Source: Ophioderma brevispina (lineage: Eukaryota; Echinodermata; Ophiuroidea; Amphilepidida; Ophiodermatidae). From it: a stretch of 64,000 bases of DNA. This document shows, in pieces, positions 12,116 to 23,512 of the stretch. The notes under the pieces were generated by a model. The model made no database searches. It worked only from the letters and a program-made list of their open reading frames with translations, and was not told the origin of the DNA. Made by a program: the position numbers and the translations under genes. Location of the stretch: the NCBI GenBank assembly GCA_023653785.1, contig JAMKCH010035822.1, positions 1 through 64,000 of the forward strand, written 5' to 3'. Numbering within the stretch: position 1 is the first letter of the stretch; each line of letters opens with the position of its first letter.

Positions 12116-13659
12116 CTGAAAAATATTACAGAGGGGGGGATTTTGATCTCTGCCAAATCGGCCCCGCTGGTGGACTACCATACCTGTTTGTTGCCTCGAA
12201 AAAAACGTATTTGTAGGTTAAATTTACCACACGAAAAGTCACACAAAATATAAAAAAGATACGGAAGTAAGTAGGTGAATAGGTTTGGTTTTGTGAAAAA
12301 AAAACACGGGATTCGTAAGTAAGTTTAAATTTACCACACAAAAAAGTGTCACAAAAATTCTGAAAAGATACGGAAGTAGGTGAATAATGTCACAGACAAT
12401 CATGCAATACACACCTTTGATTAAACTAATATAGAATCAACATAAGACTCATTCGTATTAGTAGTGAAGATGTACGCATAATTCATTAAGAAACTTTTTA
12501 AAATATGGCTTAAATGACACTTTTTTGGTTCTCATTGTACCTTTTTAAACCAATTTAAGGAATAGCCATACTCAATTTTGTATTCAACTTACTACTTTTA
12601 AGTCTTAACATCGACGTGTATCGGTGTATGCATATTCAGTGTACATGTATGTTCCAGAGTACAGATACGGTGCATACCTTCTATGTTATATGCATAGCCT
12701 ACCATATTAGGCAATCGCCGAATTGAACATGCCCTCCAAAATACCTCGGAATGGATAATCTCCAAGTCATCTAAAGCCTTTCAAGGCAATTCGAGAGATG
12801 AAGAAAAAAAAAATGTTGATGGTAGCATATATTTAAACAGTAGCCTTTTTCAGAGGCCATCCACGTGCCATTAAAATTGTTTACACAATATCCGCGTGCC
12901 AATATCAGCGCACATGTCGCAGATGGCCGACCTCTGCGCTAGGATTGCATGGCAAAATTAGATTATAATGCAGCCATGTAATTTAGACGCAACGAAATAG
13001 TTATGTCTAGAATTTACACATTCTCATGAAGTCGTTATATTAATCGATTTCCGTGACTTTTGGACTCAATAAGTATTATGTAAAATTGTTGTTTCGTGAA
13101 CGGACTGCTCTCTGTAACAGAACAAAACAAAAAAATACAATCGAGCAAACAAAAACACACAAACAAACAACATCAAGAAAACAAGCAACCAAACACAGGC
13201 ACAAATCGCTTTGTTTACCATACAGAGCTTGATGGTACATTATCATTATCTCCAACACGCTTTTGCTAAATATACATAATATATAGACCACATACGGACA
13301 CACACTCGCGCATCATGCACAGTCGCACATGTACCTATGCCAACTTTAGAAGAATGGAATATTCAATACTATTTTGAAACAAAATGATTAATTGTATAAC
13401 ACGAAGGAACAAGACTTTGATTACGGTTTCCCATTTGCATTTTCTGTGCTGTCCCTTAATCCTAAATAAAATCTGTTCTTCCGTCGCAAATAAACTGTCG
13501 TGCTATTTCATATGGAATATAATCTTAAGGTAAGCTGCTCACATGTGTTTGTCGCTTTTCAGTGACGGTCGACACTGCACTGGTTGAGCAGAGCACTTTG
13601 AATGCATTTTTCCAGAGACTTCAAGTCTACTCGGACACAGTGAGCAAAAGCTGTATGAT
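12116..13659. other. Upstream flank of the complete Ly6-like gene
   Basis: No coding was found. Two similar segments (about 12220-12265 and 12320-12375: TTAAATTTACCACACRAAAA, CACAAAA, AAAGATACGGAAGTA) form a short direct repeat of about 105 bases. The promoter and 5' UTR of the gene starting at 13660 should lie in the right-hand part; no clear TATA box stood out. Confidence 0.4.
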
Positions 13660-13729
13660 ATGAACATGGATTTTATTTTGTACATTATCTTGGTCTTGGA
13701 TATTATTTTGCTTCATTTGCAAGGGCACG
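13660..13729 (+). CDS. Ly6/uPAR-like GPI-anchored protein, exon 1 (signal peptide)
   Basis: The ATG at 13660 opens 23 codons and one extra base. After MNMD comes an uninterrupted hydrophobic run of Ile, Leu and Val, then HLQGH, a typical secretory signal peptide. The exon ends with a single G before GTTAAG (13730-13735), a usable though not ideal donor. Read without splicing, the frame stops at once (TAA), so a splice here is needed. The phase-1 end fits the acceptor at 14403 exactly, making a valine codon at the join. A second in-frame ATG lies two codons downstream. The 5' UTR boundary is not visible. Confidence 0.65.
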
Positions 13730-14403
13730 GTTAAGGGTATTAATCATTTTAAATGTTTTGTTAACTGTTTATTTAATTAGTTAGTCTCTCAAAATGGACA
13801 AAAAATTATGGAATATTTGTCTTAATAGTTGTCTATTTAATTTGTAATGCACTAGAAATGACAAATTAACGACAATTTCGTCATTCATAAATTTGTCATG
13901 CAATTTTAAAAAGTGAAATTTCATAAGCCATGAAAATATCTGTGATGATAAAAATTTATTTGAAAAGTTGATAATTGTTACTTGAACATTATGAAAACAT
14001 GTTTAGCTTATTTTCTTGAATGATCAAAAAATTGAATTGCATGACACATTTGTCAAATAAGATCCTTTTCGTGACAAATTAATATTTACAGTGCAAGGGC
14101 AAAATAAATACAAAAAGGAAATCAAGCAGCAAATTAGATAATCTCTAGCATAATCAATAAAACACAAATATTTTTTTTAAATCTAAATTAAATCAGTTTA
14201 TCTCACTTTTGAACAAAACAACAACAGCAACAACAACATATACGGTCATTTTAATACACCTCGCCGACTTTTAAATCGACAAGAGAAGGCAATTTATAAA
14301 CGCACATGTATTCAATGAATGTCAGATGAGTCAATTCACATCACATCCTCTACTATCACGACTACATTATCTGAAATTCTGTTTCCGTTTTGTTTTTGAT
14401 CAG

Positions 14404-14571
14404 TATTCGCTGTCCGATGCTATAGTTGTTCTTATTTAACCGTAAATGGATTGCCCGAAGGACTTCAATTGCACGACAGTAATTGTAGGTACAATCCAGG
14501 ACAGACCCAGTATATTTCGTGTGTTGACGGATGTGTTGAACTGGAGTACAACGGTTCACTTACGGTCAAAG
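14404..14571 (+). CDS. Ly6/uPAR-like GPI-anchored protein, exon 2 (first cysteine block)
   Basis: The acceptor TTTTTGATCAG ends at 14403 and the donor G|GTGAGT begins at 14572. The 168-base exon is phase 1 at both ends. It encodes RCYSC, the classical first cysteine pair of Ly6 domains, followed by NCRYN, ISC and DGC: five cysteines at residues 29, 32, 51, 63 and 67 of the assembled protein. A short loop EYNGSLTVK leads into the next exon; NGS is a possible N-glycosylation site. Intron 1 (13730-14403, 674 bases) shows nothing else. Confidence 0.8.
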
Positions 14572-16312
14572 GTGAGTACATTCTACGAAAATATAATTAT
14601 TTGATATCCAAACTCTTTATCAAGGTCGCTATAGTGTTTTTCAACACGTTTTCAACTTTAAACTAACCTATTAACAAGTTTAGTGTCTAGTCTGTGGTTC
14701 AGTGAAATGAATGTTTTCACACTGGAGGTACCTAAAATGTAACATTGTGTCAAACATTTCAACTGTTTAGAACATTTTGTAACTACTTCTTGATAAATTT
14801 TTTTCGATGTTTATCTCTACTGTTAAACAGAGATAAATTGAAATCCACCACTGTGTCTATGGGGGAATGTTAACCAGTTATATCATTTGGCACACTGTTA
14901 CAAACCATAATGAACTGCGGCATTAATTGAAAAAAATCTGCAGTGTCATTGCTAGAATTGCACTCGCCATGTAGTGACCCAGGAGTGCCACGGTTTTGGG
15001 GTGTATAATAATTTTATAATAGGGGCTGTTTGATTTAGAGGTATCGGTGGAGTCAGGCGCGACAGAGCGCAGAGCTCTGTAGCCATGGCGCGATGTTCAA
15101 GGGTATTATGTTGATAGAAGTACTTTGCAGGGGACGTTTCTGAGTTTGAGTTATGCACAGGGATTTAACAGAAGATGAGTGAGTTGAAACTTCAATTTTT
15201 TCTTAATTTATCATGATATTACTACAGATCTTTGAACAAAGGTTAAGAGATGATTTTTTAGAATGTTACTGGGACGAGCTGCATAGTAAATGCATGTAGC
15301 AGTATCACAAATTACCGTTGGAATCCCCAATGCCAAATGAAGCAGATCGTGTCCTACCCTACCTGTACAGATTTCACATGTATAGTTGATAGTCTCACAT
15401 CTGGATCGATTACGCTGTGACCAACAGAGATACAGAAGGCTTGCTGCTTTGCGTATTGTAGTTATATCACGGTACCGAGATGAAGAGTTGGGCAGTGTCA
15501 GGTACCAGGTACGGGTCAGGTATCAGATATCAGTTGGCTCTTCGGGGGCGACCGATATATATAAATCCGACTATGGTAAATCAGTATGTACATAACCTTC
15601 TGCCCAAAGTGCTATTATTTTTTTTCCAAAGACACCGTGAGTATGTTTCAAACAGTAGCAAAATTTACCTTTCCCTACTGATTCATAAACCGAAGTACGA
15701 GACGATAATCGTTTTTTTCCAATGTAGGATACGTACGTACATTTTTACCTGACTGGGTCCCCCGAAGCAAAATAATAAACCATCAATGCCGGAGTCATCA
15801 ATCTTATTTTTCCAAAAAGGCTGTATTCCCATAATAAAATTCCTTTTTAAGATCCAACATCTGTATATTGTTCTTTAATAATGAATATTCAATTGTCCAC
15901 GCAGACTGTGAAAAAGATGGGTCCATAAGTTTAAAAACTGAAAATCACAGTCAGCCGGCTAATACCCTTACCGTGGATGAATGAGCAGACGGATCCCCGT
16001 CTTAGTTCTAGCAGGCTTACAGCCCCTGCGCGCGGCTGAGGGGTTTATGCGTCTAGACGAAATGGGAGAACCGCTGGTGTTTCATTTAACCTGCGTGTCC
16101 TAAAATTTGTGTTTTAAGGGATTTTTACTTCCTGCACATTTTTTGCTCGTTTGTTGTTTTTTTACTCTTTGTCTTCTCTCCTCACCTCTCTACCTCTATC
16201 CCGTCTCTCTTTTCGCGTCCGTCCACCTCCTCTCTCAAACACACACACACACACACCACACAACACACACACACACACAAATACACACACTCTCTCTTGA
16301 CGCCGCCTTAGA
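14572..16312. other. Intron 2 of the Ly6-like gene, left part
   Basis: Intron 2 spans 14572-19523 (4,952 bases). This part holds a CA microsatellite at about 16239-16290 and no coding that I can support. The GC-richer patch at 15960-16040 has no recognisable product. Confidence 0.45.
16239..16290. repeat. CA microsatellite
   Basis: Interrupted (CA)n tract with ACCACACAAC and AAATAC interruptions inside the Ly6 intron. Confidence 0.9.
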
Positions 16313-16648
16313 AGGTGCAACGAGGAGATTTCAATATCAGGTGTCCCTATAAAATGAAAGTACTGTTTTGCCCTGATGTAAAGCTTTCCAGTAAAAAGTA
16401 TCCCCATCTGAAAGGAGTTGAGTGAGAAATGTTTCTGGGTACCAAAAGTTCTAAGTCATATAGGAGCAAATACGAGTCAGCCTATGTTTTACATTGAACT
16501 ATAAGCAAATCAAGATCACCTTTTTCTCTTTTTAAGGGAAATTTCTGTAGCCAAATACAAGGTAAGACATCTATGGGTCTAATATATATGAAATTACTAT
16601 TATGACACCAATAGTTGGGTGTCTCAAAAAAATCTCTCGTTGCCACCT
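16313..16648. mobile_element. MITE family Y, TTAA-flanked, copy 1
   Basis: A 336-bp element with ends AGGTGCAACGAGGAGAT and AATCTCTCGTTGCCACCT. TTAA follows on the right (16649-16652); on the left the site reads TTAGA, one base changed or added. The interior matches 52571-52920 (CAGGTGTCCC, TATAGGAGCAAATACGA, TCAGCCTATGTTTT, AATCACC). Confidence 0.8.
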
Positions 16649-17014
16649 TTAACAGTTGACACGTATGGTTTTGTAAGTCTTTAATATTTGAATGAAGGGA
16701 GGTAAATCACTTACTTAATGAACAACAATGGATAGGGGATAGAGCAGCATCTAGATGGGCCTCATATAATTTTATCCTTATTTGTTGGGAATTGAATAGA
16801 CGGAGGAAGGAATAGAAGAAGGAATTTAGGAGTTGACCCCCCAAATCATTTATTACTGTTTTGGGTAGTATTGATAACAGAAAACACACAGTAAACTTGT
16901 AGAAGAAATCTGTGACAATGAAAGTGAGAAAAGAAAGGAAAGAAACATGGGAAAATGCGCAATCATGTTTGAAAATAAATAACTAGATCTGGAGACAGAT
17001 CCGAACACAGTCGA

Positions 17015-17490
17015 GGTAGTGACCTTTGACCCTAAATGAAATTTTGATCTCGAAATTATTTTAGCCATTATTTCATATAGGAGGATTACTTTCAAATGTC
17101 AGCTCAATCGGAGATTTGAAAATCTGACCCTTTGACCTCTTAATGACCTTTGACATCAAAATATTTTCAAACATGTTTAGAATGTCACAGGATCTTTCAG
17201 TAAAAATTCAGCTCAAAGGGGATACCATTTTGAAAAATCTGACCTGTGACCTCTTAATGACCCTTTGACCTCGAAAAATATTTTCAACATGTTTAGAATG
17301 TCATCAGGATATGTCAGTCAAATTTCAGATTAATCGGATACGCAGTTTGAAAATTTTGACCTTTGACCTATTGGACTTTGACCTCGGAAAATATTTTCAA
17401 CATTTTTAGAATGTCATAGGATCATTCAGTAACTTTCAGCTCAATCGGAGCATTTGAAAAATTGACCTTTGACCCTGGATGACCTCCATT
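17015..17490. repeat. Tandem repeat of about 120 bp, four units, with repeated TGACCTTTGACCT motifs
   Basis: Units share TTTTCAACATGTTTAGAATG, a TCAG..AATTTCAGCTCAATCGG block and TTTGAAAATCTGACC. Each unit carries direct repeats of TGACC(T/C), with spacing close to one base: for example 17020, 17240-17252 (TGACCTGTGACCT), 17357-17369 (TGACCTTTGACCT) and 17463. On the minus strand these read AGGTCAAAGGTCA, the DR1 element bound by RXR/HNF4-type nuclear receptors. It lies inside Ly6 intron 2. Confidence 0.65.
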
Positions 17491-18739
17491 GACATATATG
17501 GAATTTATAACATTGCATCTGTGCAGGTTAGCAACATCTACCACCTTGCAGATTGTAGATATGATTTTTTGAAGATATTTAACACTCAGGCCGGAATGCC
17601 CCTTAATGACATTTGATCGTCATGCTGGGCATAACTTTAATGGAAGGGTCCCGAGCTGCGTCATATCCATCGGTCACGTCACCATGCAATTTCATCTGTA
17701 GGAGGAGTAGCATATTTGGTGAATTAATTGTGTTTGAATCAACGTTTTTGGTCTTGACCTTTACGTGGACCTTTGGACCCCCCAAACAAAAGTCGGGTCA
17801 ACAATGCGGGAGTGGTCATTGTGTTTGTTCCAGTCCTGTCAACATTGATGAAAGTATGGGGCAGAACGAGCAAAATGAAGTTTGACCGGAAGTTGACGAA
17901 AGAAAGAAACCTTACAGGAAACCAAACAAGCACAGTCGAGCCCCTCGACTGTGCAAAAACAATATACTCTCGCTAGCTCGAAGGACTTATAGTGTGGCTT
18001 CCGATGGGATTGCTAACACTTCAAGGTCGTCCATGCGTAAACTTTACAAAATGGTCAGATTTTGTTAAAACTGGTCTCAAATTGTTCAGGGCATTACAAT
18101 CAACGTGATGAAAAAGAAAATGTATTCTGAATATGTGTTTGGAAGTTAAATATGTGACTTCCAGACTTTGGCTTGTAACTTCCAATAGGCCCAATACAGC
18201 CCGGTCATACTTTTCATTCTAATTAAATAACAAAATGTATCTAATGTGTATGTTATAATTTACAAACAGACGAATAATTTGACACCATTTTTAAAACAAT
18301 CCAGTGGATTTTAAAATTTACCGCCATCGTGACCTTGAACTACAACCCGCAGATGGGACAAACTATATATTTTTTCTTTATATAGTTAAAACATGATGAA
18401 CATCTTGGTTTACATTTTTTACACATTCTGACCCTTTTCATAATGCGGACTCCTGTGTAAACCTTGCCTCCTATTCCACTGCTTTCTGGTTGGTACATTT
18501 CCTTCGATTTTTAGCATGTTATTCCAAATCTCACATACTACTAATATCCTTTTGAATACCAAGTATAATGAGGTTGTGACCCGTCTATAAGATGAGTGAG
18601 AACGTGGAGACTCAACTTGTCAATTTAAAGCACATTTGATGAAAGTGTATTACAGGGAGTTAAAGCGATACACAACATTTGTATACATTTTTGAGATAAG
18701 ACCACCAACATGTTATGCAGAATGCTGACATAACATTAA

Positions 18740-19066
18740 AGGCTGACTCAGAGATTTCCTGAGGAGGGCGCCCTCAATTTTCAAACAAATCGTGTTTTTT
18801 TGCATGTACCTTATGCTTGTCCATATACTAATCACTGTGTGAAATACCTAAGTTAAAATCGAAGTCCTTCATATAGAAAATCACATCTTTGTTATAAATT
18901 TCCGGATCCACAGTATCATATGGCATTGTATATACATAAATGTTTACTGCATGAAAACGAAAAATCTGATTCATCTCAAACTTTGGAATTCAGCATTTCA
19001 GGTGACTATCTCTAGTTCTAGCTTATACTCAGAAAAATTATATTTTCGAAATCACTGAGTCCGCCT
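18740..19066. mobile_element. MITE family X, TTAA-flanked, copy 2
   Basis: A 327-bp element between TTAA at 18736-18739 and TTAA at 19067-19070. Ends are AGGCTGACTCAGAGAT and, from the other strand, AGGCGGACTCAGTGAT. The interior is the inverted equivalent of 4634-4989. It sits in intron 2 about 460 bases before the last exon. Confidence 0.8.
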
Positions 19067-19523
19067 TTAAACTGAGACACTACTTTCAAGATTTCATGAT
19101 AAACTCTTGAAGGTACTGTGAGAAATACACATAAGGCATTATTATATTTAATTTCTTTATAACTGGCTATTTATCTAAATTTGGGAAAATGGATATCGGT
19201 TTGTACTTTATTTCTATTTTACATCTCCAAATATGGCTTCATGTATACTTGTAATACCTAATCGGTTTTGAAGTGTTAACAATTTTGTATAGTTTTGGTC
19301 ATTTCTCTCGATATTATTTGAACCCCTTCCTGTGTAATAGTGACATTTATTCGGTTTCAAATTACGTTTGACGTTTAAAAAGGAGTGTCTTGCCCAGGGA
19401 AACAAACAAGTTGACTGCAGCTGGGCTCTAACTTCCCTGGCCCTTCTTATTTTCTAATGGTATATAGGTATTATGGTAATCGTAAAATATTTTGACTTAT
19501 GTTATCTTTACCATAATTTCCAG

Positions 19524-19810
19524 GGAAAGCAACTCATTCAGAATTCATCGAAAGAAGCTGCAACGTATACGGACTGGAGCAGAATACTTGCATTGAGGGT
19601 ATGGTGTTCAGCAACTGGATGCGTGATATATTGAATACTGGATCTTTTGTAGATGAAACTTCAGTTCCAGACTCATTTTTTGATATGGTTGAATATGATG
19701 GATCTGCATGTGCCTGTACTGGAGACTACTGCAATAGCGGCCATGCCTCAAAACCTTTGATATTATTTTGGATAACATTTATAATGTTGGTGTCCTTCAA
19801 TTCATCATAA
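19524..19810 (+). CDS. Ly6/uPAR-like GPI-anchored protein, exon 3 (second cysteine block and GPI signal)
   Basis: The acceptor ACCATAATTTCCAG ends at 19523. The exon opens with two bases that complete a glycine codon split at 14571, and ends at TAA 19808-19810. The assembled protein is 174 residues with ten cysteines. This exon supplies five: residues 92 and 102 and the closing CACTGDYCN (142, 144, 149, Asn150), the family's C-terminal signature. Residues 151-152 (Ser-Gly) are plausible GPI sites, followed by KP and a hydrophobic stretch of about 12 residues to the end. The product should be a mature surface protein with one three-finger domain. It is a paralogue of the exon at 670-941. Ligand unknown. 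Confidence 0.85.
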
Positions 19811-19844
19811 TTATTACTGATTTTACAGATGTCATCTTTTTTAT

Positions 19845-20065
19845 AACCCTCGTCTACCGAAAGGGGGGGGGGGTCAGGTTTTCCCCGGCTTTCTTGGTGC
19901 CAAATTATTTAATGTAATTGTCAATTGACATTTTCCGCTCCTTTTCATCCAAAAACAAACATCCACCGGGGTATGGGTAAGATACAGGGTGATCCCAAAG
20001 TGATGGATAGGGGAGTGGCAACCACCTCCCCTTTCGGGAGAGAAGTACCAAATGCCTAGCACAAC
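19845..20065. repeat. G-run dispersed repeat 3' of the Ly6 gene
   Basis: TATAACCCTCGTC, a G run, then CAACCACCTCCCCTTTCGGGAGA and GGTCCTCCTCTTTCCATTGATACCAAAA. The same succession occurs at 21893-22186 and, diverged, at 61170-61345 and 47870-48520, so it is a dispersed repeat, probably with inverted G-rich and C-rich ends. Confidence 0.5.
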
Positions 20066-20140
20066 ATAAAAACATCACATGCACTTGATTTTGATGCCAA
20101 TAGATAGCTATGGTCCTCCTCTTTCCATTGATACCAAAAT

Positions 20141-22186
20141 GGTCTCAAATTGTTCAGGGGCATTACAATCACACGTGATGAAAAAGAAAAGTATTCGAAT
20201 ATGTGGGGAGTAAATATGTGACTTCCAGACTTTTGGCTTGTAACTTCCAATAGGCCCAATACAGCTCAGTCATATTTTGCATTATCGAATGTGTATGTTA
20301 TAATTTACAAAACAGGAAGCATAATTTGACCCATTTTGTAAAACAATCCAGTGGATTTTAACATTTACCGCCATCGTGACCTTGAACTACAACCGCAGAT
20401 GGGACAAACTATATATTTTTTTCTTATGATAGTTAAAACATGAGAACATCTTGGTTTACATTTTTTACACATTCTAACCATTTTCATTTAATGCGGAATA
20501 CTGTTGTGTGGTAAAACCTTGCCTCCCTTCCACTGCTTTTCTGGGTGGGACATTTCCTTCGGATTTTAGCATGTTATTCCAAATCTCCCAACTACTAAGA
20601 TCATTGAATTACAAAGTAGTATGAGGGTTGTGACCCGTCTATAAGATGAGTGAGAACGTGGGACTAAACTTGTCAATTTTTTAAAGCACAATTTGAGGAA
20701 AGTGTATTACAGGGAGTTAAAGCGATACACAACATTTGTATACATTTTGAGGAAAGCACAACAACAGGCATGTTATGCAGAATGCTGACATAACATAAAG
20801 GCGGGACTCAGAGATTCCTGAGGAGTAGGCGCAGACCCCCCTCATTTTTCAAACAAGCGTGTTTTTTTTGCCTTGTACAGATGCGTGTCCCTTGTATACT
20901 AATCCACTTTTGTGAAAATACTAAGTTAAATCGAATTCCTTCTATAGAAAATCACATCTTTGTTAAAATTTCCGGATCCACCAGTATCATATGGCATTGT
21001 ATATAAATAAGTTTACGGCATGAAAAACGAAAAATCTGATTCATCTCATAACTTTGGCATTCAGCATTTTAGGTGACTATCTCTAGGTTCTGTTATACTC
21101 AGAAAAATTATAGTTTCGAAACACTGAGTCCCGCCTTTTTTAAACTGAGACACTACTTTCAAGTTTCATGATAAACTCTTGAAGGTACTGTGAGAAATAC
21201 ACATAAGGCATTTTATTATATTAATTTCTTTATAACTGGCCAGTTATCTAGATTTGGGAAAATGGATATAGGTTTTGTACTTGATTTTTTTTTAATTTCC
21301 CCCAAAAAAAGTGTTAAAAAATTTGTTTAGTTGGGTCATTTCTCTCGATATTATTTGAACCTTCCTGTGTAGTAGTGACAGGTATTCGGTTTCAAAGTAC
21401 GTTTGACGTTTAAGACGGTAATATACTAAGTGTCTTGCCCAGGGTCACAAACAGTTCTGACTGCAGCTGGGCTCTAACTTCCCTGGCCCTTCTTATTTTC
21501 TAATGTATATAGGTATTATGGTAATCGTAAAATATTTTGGACTTATGTTATCTTTACCATAATTTCCAGGAAAGCAGCTCATTCAGAAGTCATCGAAGAA
21601 GCTGCACGTAATACGGGACTGGAGCAGAATACTTGCATTGAGGGTATGGTGTTCAGCAACTGGATGCCCCCCCCCGCGTGAATATATTGAATACTGGATC
21701 TTTTGTAATGAAACTTCATTCCAGACTCATTTTTTGAATGGTTGAATATGATGGATCTGCATGTGCCTGTACTGGAGACTACTGCAATAGCGCCATGCCT
21801 CAAAACCTTTGGATATTATTTTGTCACTTTTTATAATGTTGGTGTCCTTCAATTCATCATAATTATTACTGATTACAGATGTCATCTTTTTTATAACCCT
21901 CGTCACCGAGTGGGGGGGGTCGGTTTTTCCCCCCGTCTTTTTGTCCAAATTAGGTTTAATGTACTGTCAATTGAAATTTTTTCCCGCTCCTTTTCATCCA
22001 AAACAACATCGCCCGGTGTATGGGTAAGATACAGGTGGATCCCAAAGTGATGGATAGGTGAGTGGCCACCACCTCCCCTTTCGGGCGAAAGTACCAGAAT
22101 GCCTAGCACAACATAAAAACACACATGCACGTTATTTTGATACCAATAGATAGCTATGGTCCTCCTCTTTCCATTGATACCAAAAT
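20141..22186 (+). repeat. 2.07-kb tandem repeat, second copy (noisy)
   Basis: It follows the first copy base by base but differs chiefly by one-base insertions or losses in homopolymers, plus inserted runs such as nine Cs at 21667. This error pattern resembles raw long reads more than evolutionary decay. After it, unique sequence (TACCACATGCC) continues. Confidence 0.85.
21570..21862 (+). pseudogene. Second, frame-broken copy of the last Ly6 exon (probably an assembly artefact)
   Basis: The acceptor ACCATAATTTCCAG is preserved, and the text of 19524-19810 can be followed to its TAA. Frames break repeatedly: a base lost after the acceptor, bases lost in the RSCNVYG region, CCCCCCCCCGCG inserted in place of CGTGA, and bases lost at GTAGATG and TTCAGTTCC. 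Nearly all changes are indels. If the DNA is real this is a dead partial duplicate; I think it is the same exon sequenced badly. Confidence 0.7.
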
Positions 22187-23325
22187 GTACCACATGCCTA
22201 GCATACGTCACAATGACGTCCATAAAGTTCGCATGTTAGCAATATGGTCTTTCCATAGACACACCATTTTTCTCCAAAAATGTTAGGAAATCCGATTTTC
22301 ATGCGGTTTTTGCTCTACTTGATGGCAATTACTAGTTTTAAAATATGAAGAGCATTGTAGTTCTATAGTAATGTTTTTGAGTCCTAAAATTGCGAATATC
22401 AATTTTCCACCTATATTCAGTTTTTCATACTTTCATCAACATATGACTATATTGACCGTTTAAAATGGGGTATGTGGTACTTTTTTGAACCAATGAATAA
22501 GAAGAAACCTAATCTACCCCGGGGACCCAATTACAGGAACGTATGGTTCAGTACGAAAATCCACAGGGGGACCCCCCACCCATTCGGGAGTTTTTGTGTA
22601 CAACAAGTGGGGGGGGGCTTCCATGGTAGACAGGGTTTAAGGATGACGATTAAGGCTTCTGGATGAAGCAAGATCACCAATGTGACTCTTCTTAAATTTG
22701 CTGCTTATGTTTCTTAAAAAGAAAATGTTGCATTACCACTTAAAGGGGCATTTGTGATCCTAGCACCAAGTTTTCGTTTTAATATTCCATTAGATATCCT
22801 CAAGAAACGTTATTTTTAACTTTTTTGGTTAATCTCTGATAGGCTTTTTAATAATAATGCACAAGGTCTTCCACCTTTCGATTAGCGGCCATCTTGCCGG
22901 GAATGGCAAAGTCCATTCCAAAATTTCTGGAGACATGCCATGTTGGATATGTATGCATAAAGTATGGTCACAACTTCGAATAGTCACAAGTACTTTGAAC
23001 GTCCGGTCATTAAAATTGATCTGAATGACGAATCCTACGAGAACTAACACCTTTTGTTATTAGGGTATCATGTGAGGTGAAAGACCTCTATGTATTGCAT
23101 GTGCCCCACAGGCCCTTAAGAGGTTGCAGACCTAACGTCTAACGCGAACACCAATTCTTTCGCCTGTCCTATTCAAATCACTCTCCTGGATAATATTACA
23201 ATAAAAAAGTAAAGTCGCGGTGCAGAGGGCAAGCTCGTGCGCGGATTGCCCATCTCTCTTTCCTTAGCGTTTGGGCCAGGCTCCTCCTTATTATGTTTGG
23301 CTGTGGGGGTTCGCCACTCCTCCCG
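22187..23325. other. Intergenic, no gene seen
   Basis: No supported exon. TTAAAGGGGCATTTGTGATCC at 22739 resembles 3778 and may be one end of a dispersed repeat. A GC-richer patch runs from 22500 to 22670. Confidence 0.35.
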
Positions 23326-23339
23326 CACACGAGTCCTGT

Positions 23340-23512
23340 CACTTGACCTCAGCATTCAATGCTGGTACCATTTATACCCTGGGTGAGAGGATTAATTAAG
23401 GTAAAGTGGCCTTACTCAAGGGCACAACAACGTTTGGCCGCAGTGGGACTCGAAGCTCACACCTTGGATTGCGCGACGAGCGCTCAATCCCACTGACACC
23501 ACGTGCCCTATA
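23340..23512 (-). repeat. tRNA-derived SINE with V-SINE-like central motif
   Basis: On the minus strand, from 23512: GGGCACGTGGTGTCAGTGGG (A-box region), then GTGAGCTTCGAGTCCCAC (B-box region), then GTTGTTGTGCCCTTGAGTAAGG followed by CCACTTTACC. The last is the central motif shared by V-SINEs and related SINEs of deuterostomes and other animals. It ends near the TATAAATGGTACC region. Confidence 0.65.

Larger units (their letters stand above)
18073..20140 (+). repeat. 2.07-kb tandem repeat, first copy (clean)
   Basis: It starts at GGTCTCAAATTGTTCAGG and ends at TTGATACCAAAAT, where the second copy begins directly. It contains the right part of Ly6 intron 2, MITE X copy 2, the last Ly6 exon and its 3' flank. 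All frames and splice sites are intact, in contrast with the second copy. Confidence 0.85.

Noticed and set aside
16107..16407. Cysteine- and leucine-rich frames around the CA tract
   Set aside because: They cross a microsatellite and the edge of MITE Y inside an intron, so coding is not plausible.
21570..21862. A third functional Ly6 paralogue
   Set aside because: Frame-breaking indels throughout and near-identity with 19524-19810 make it a duplicate sequence of the same exon, not a separate gene.
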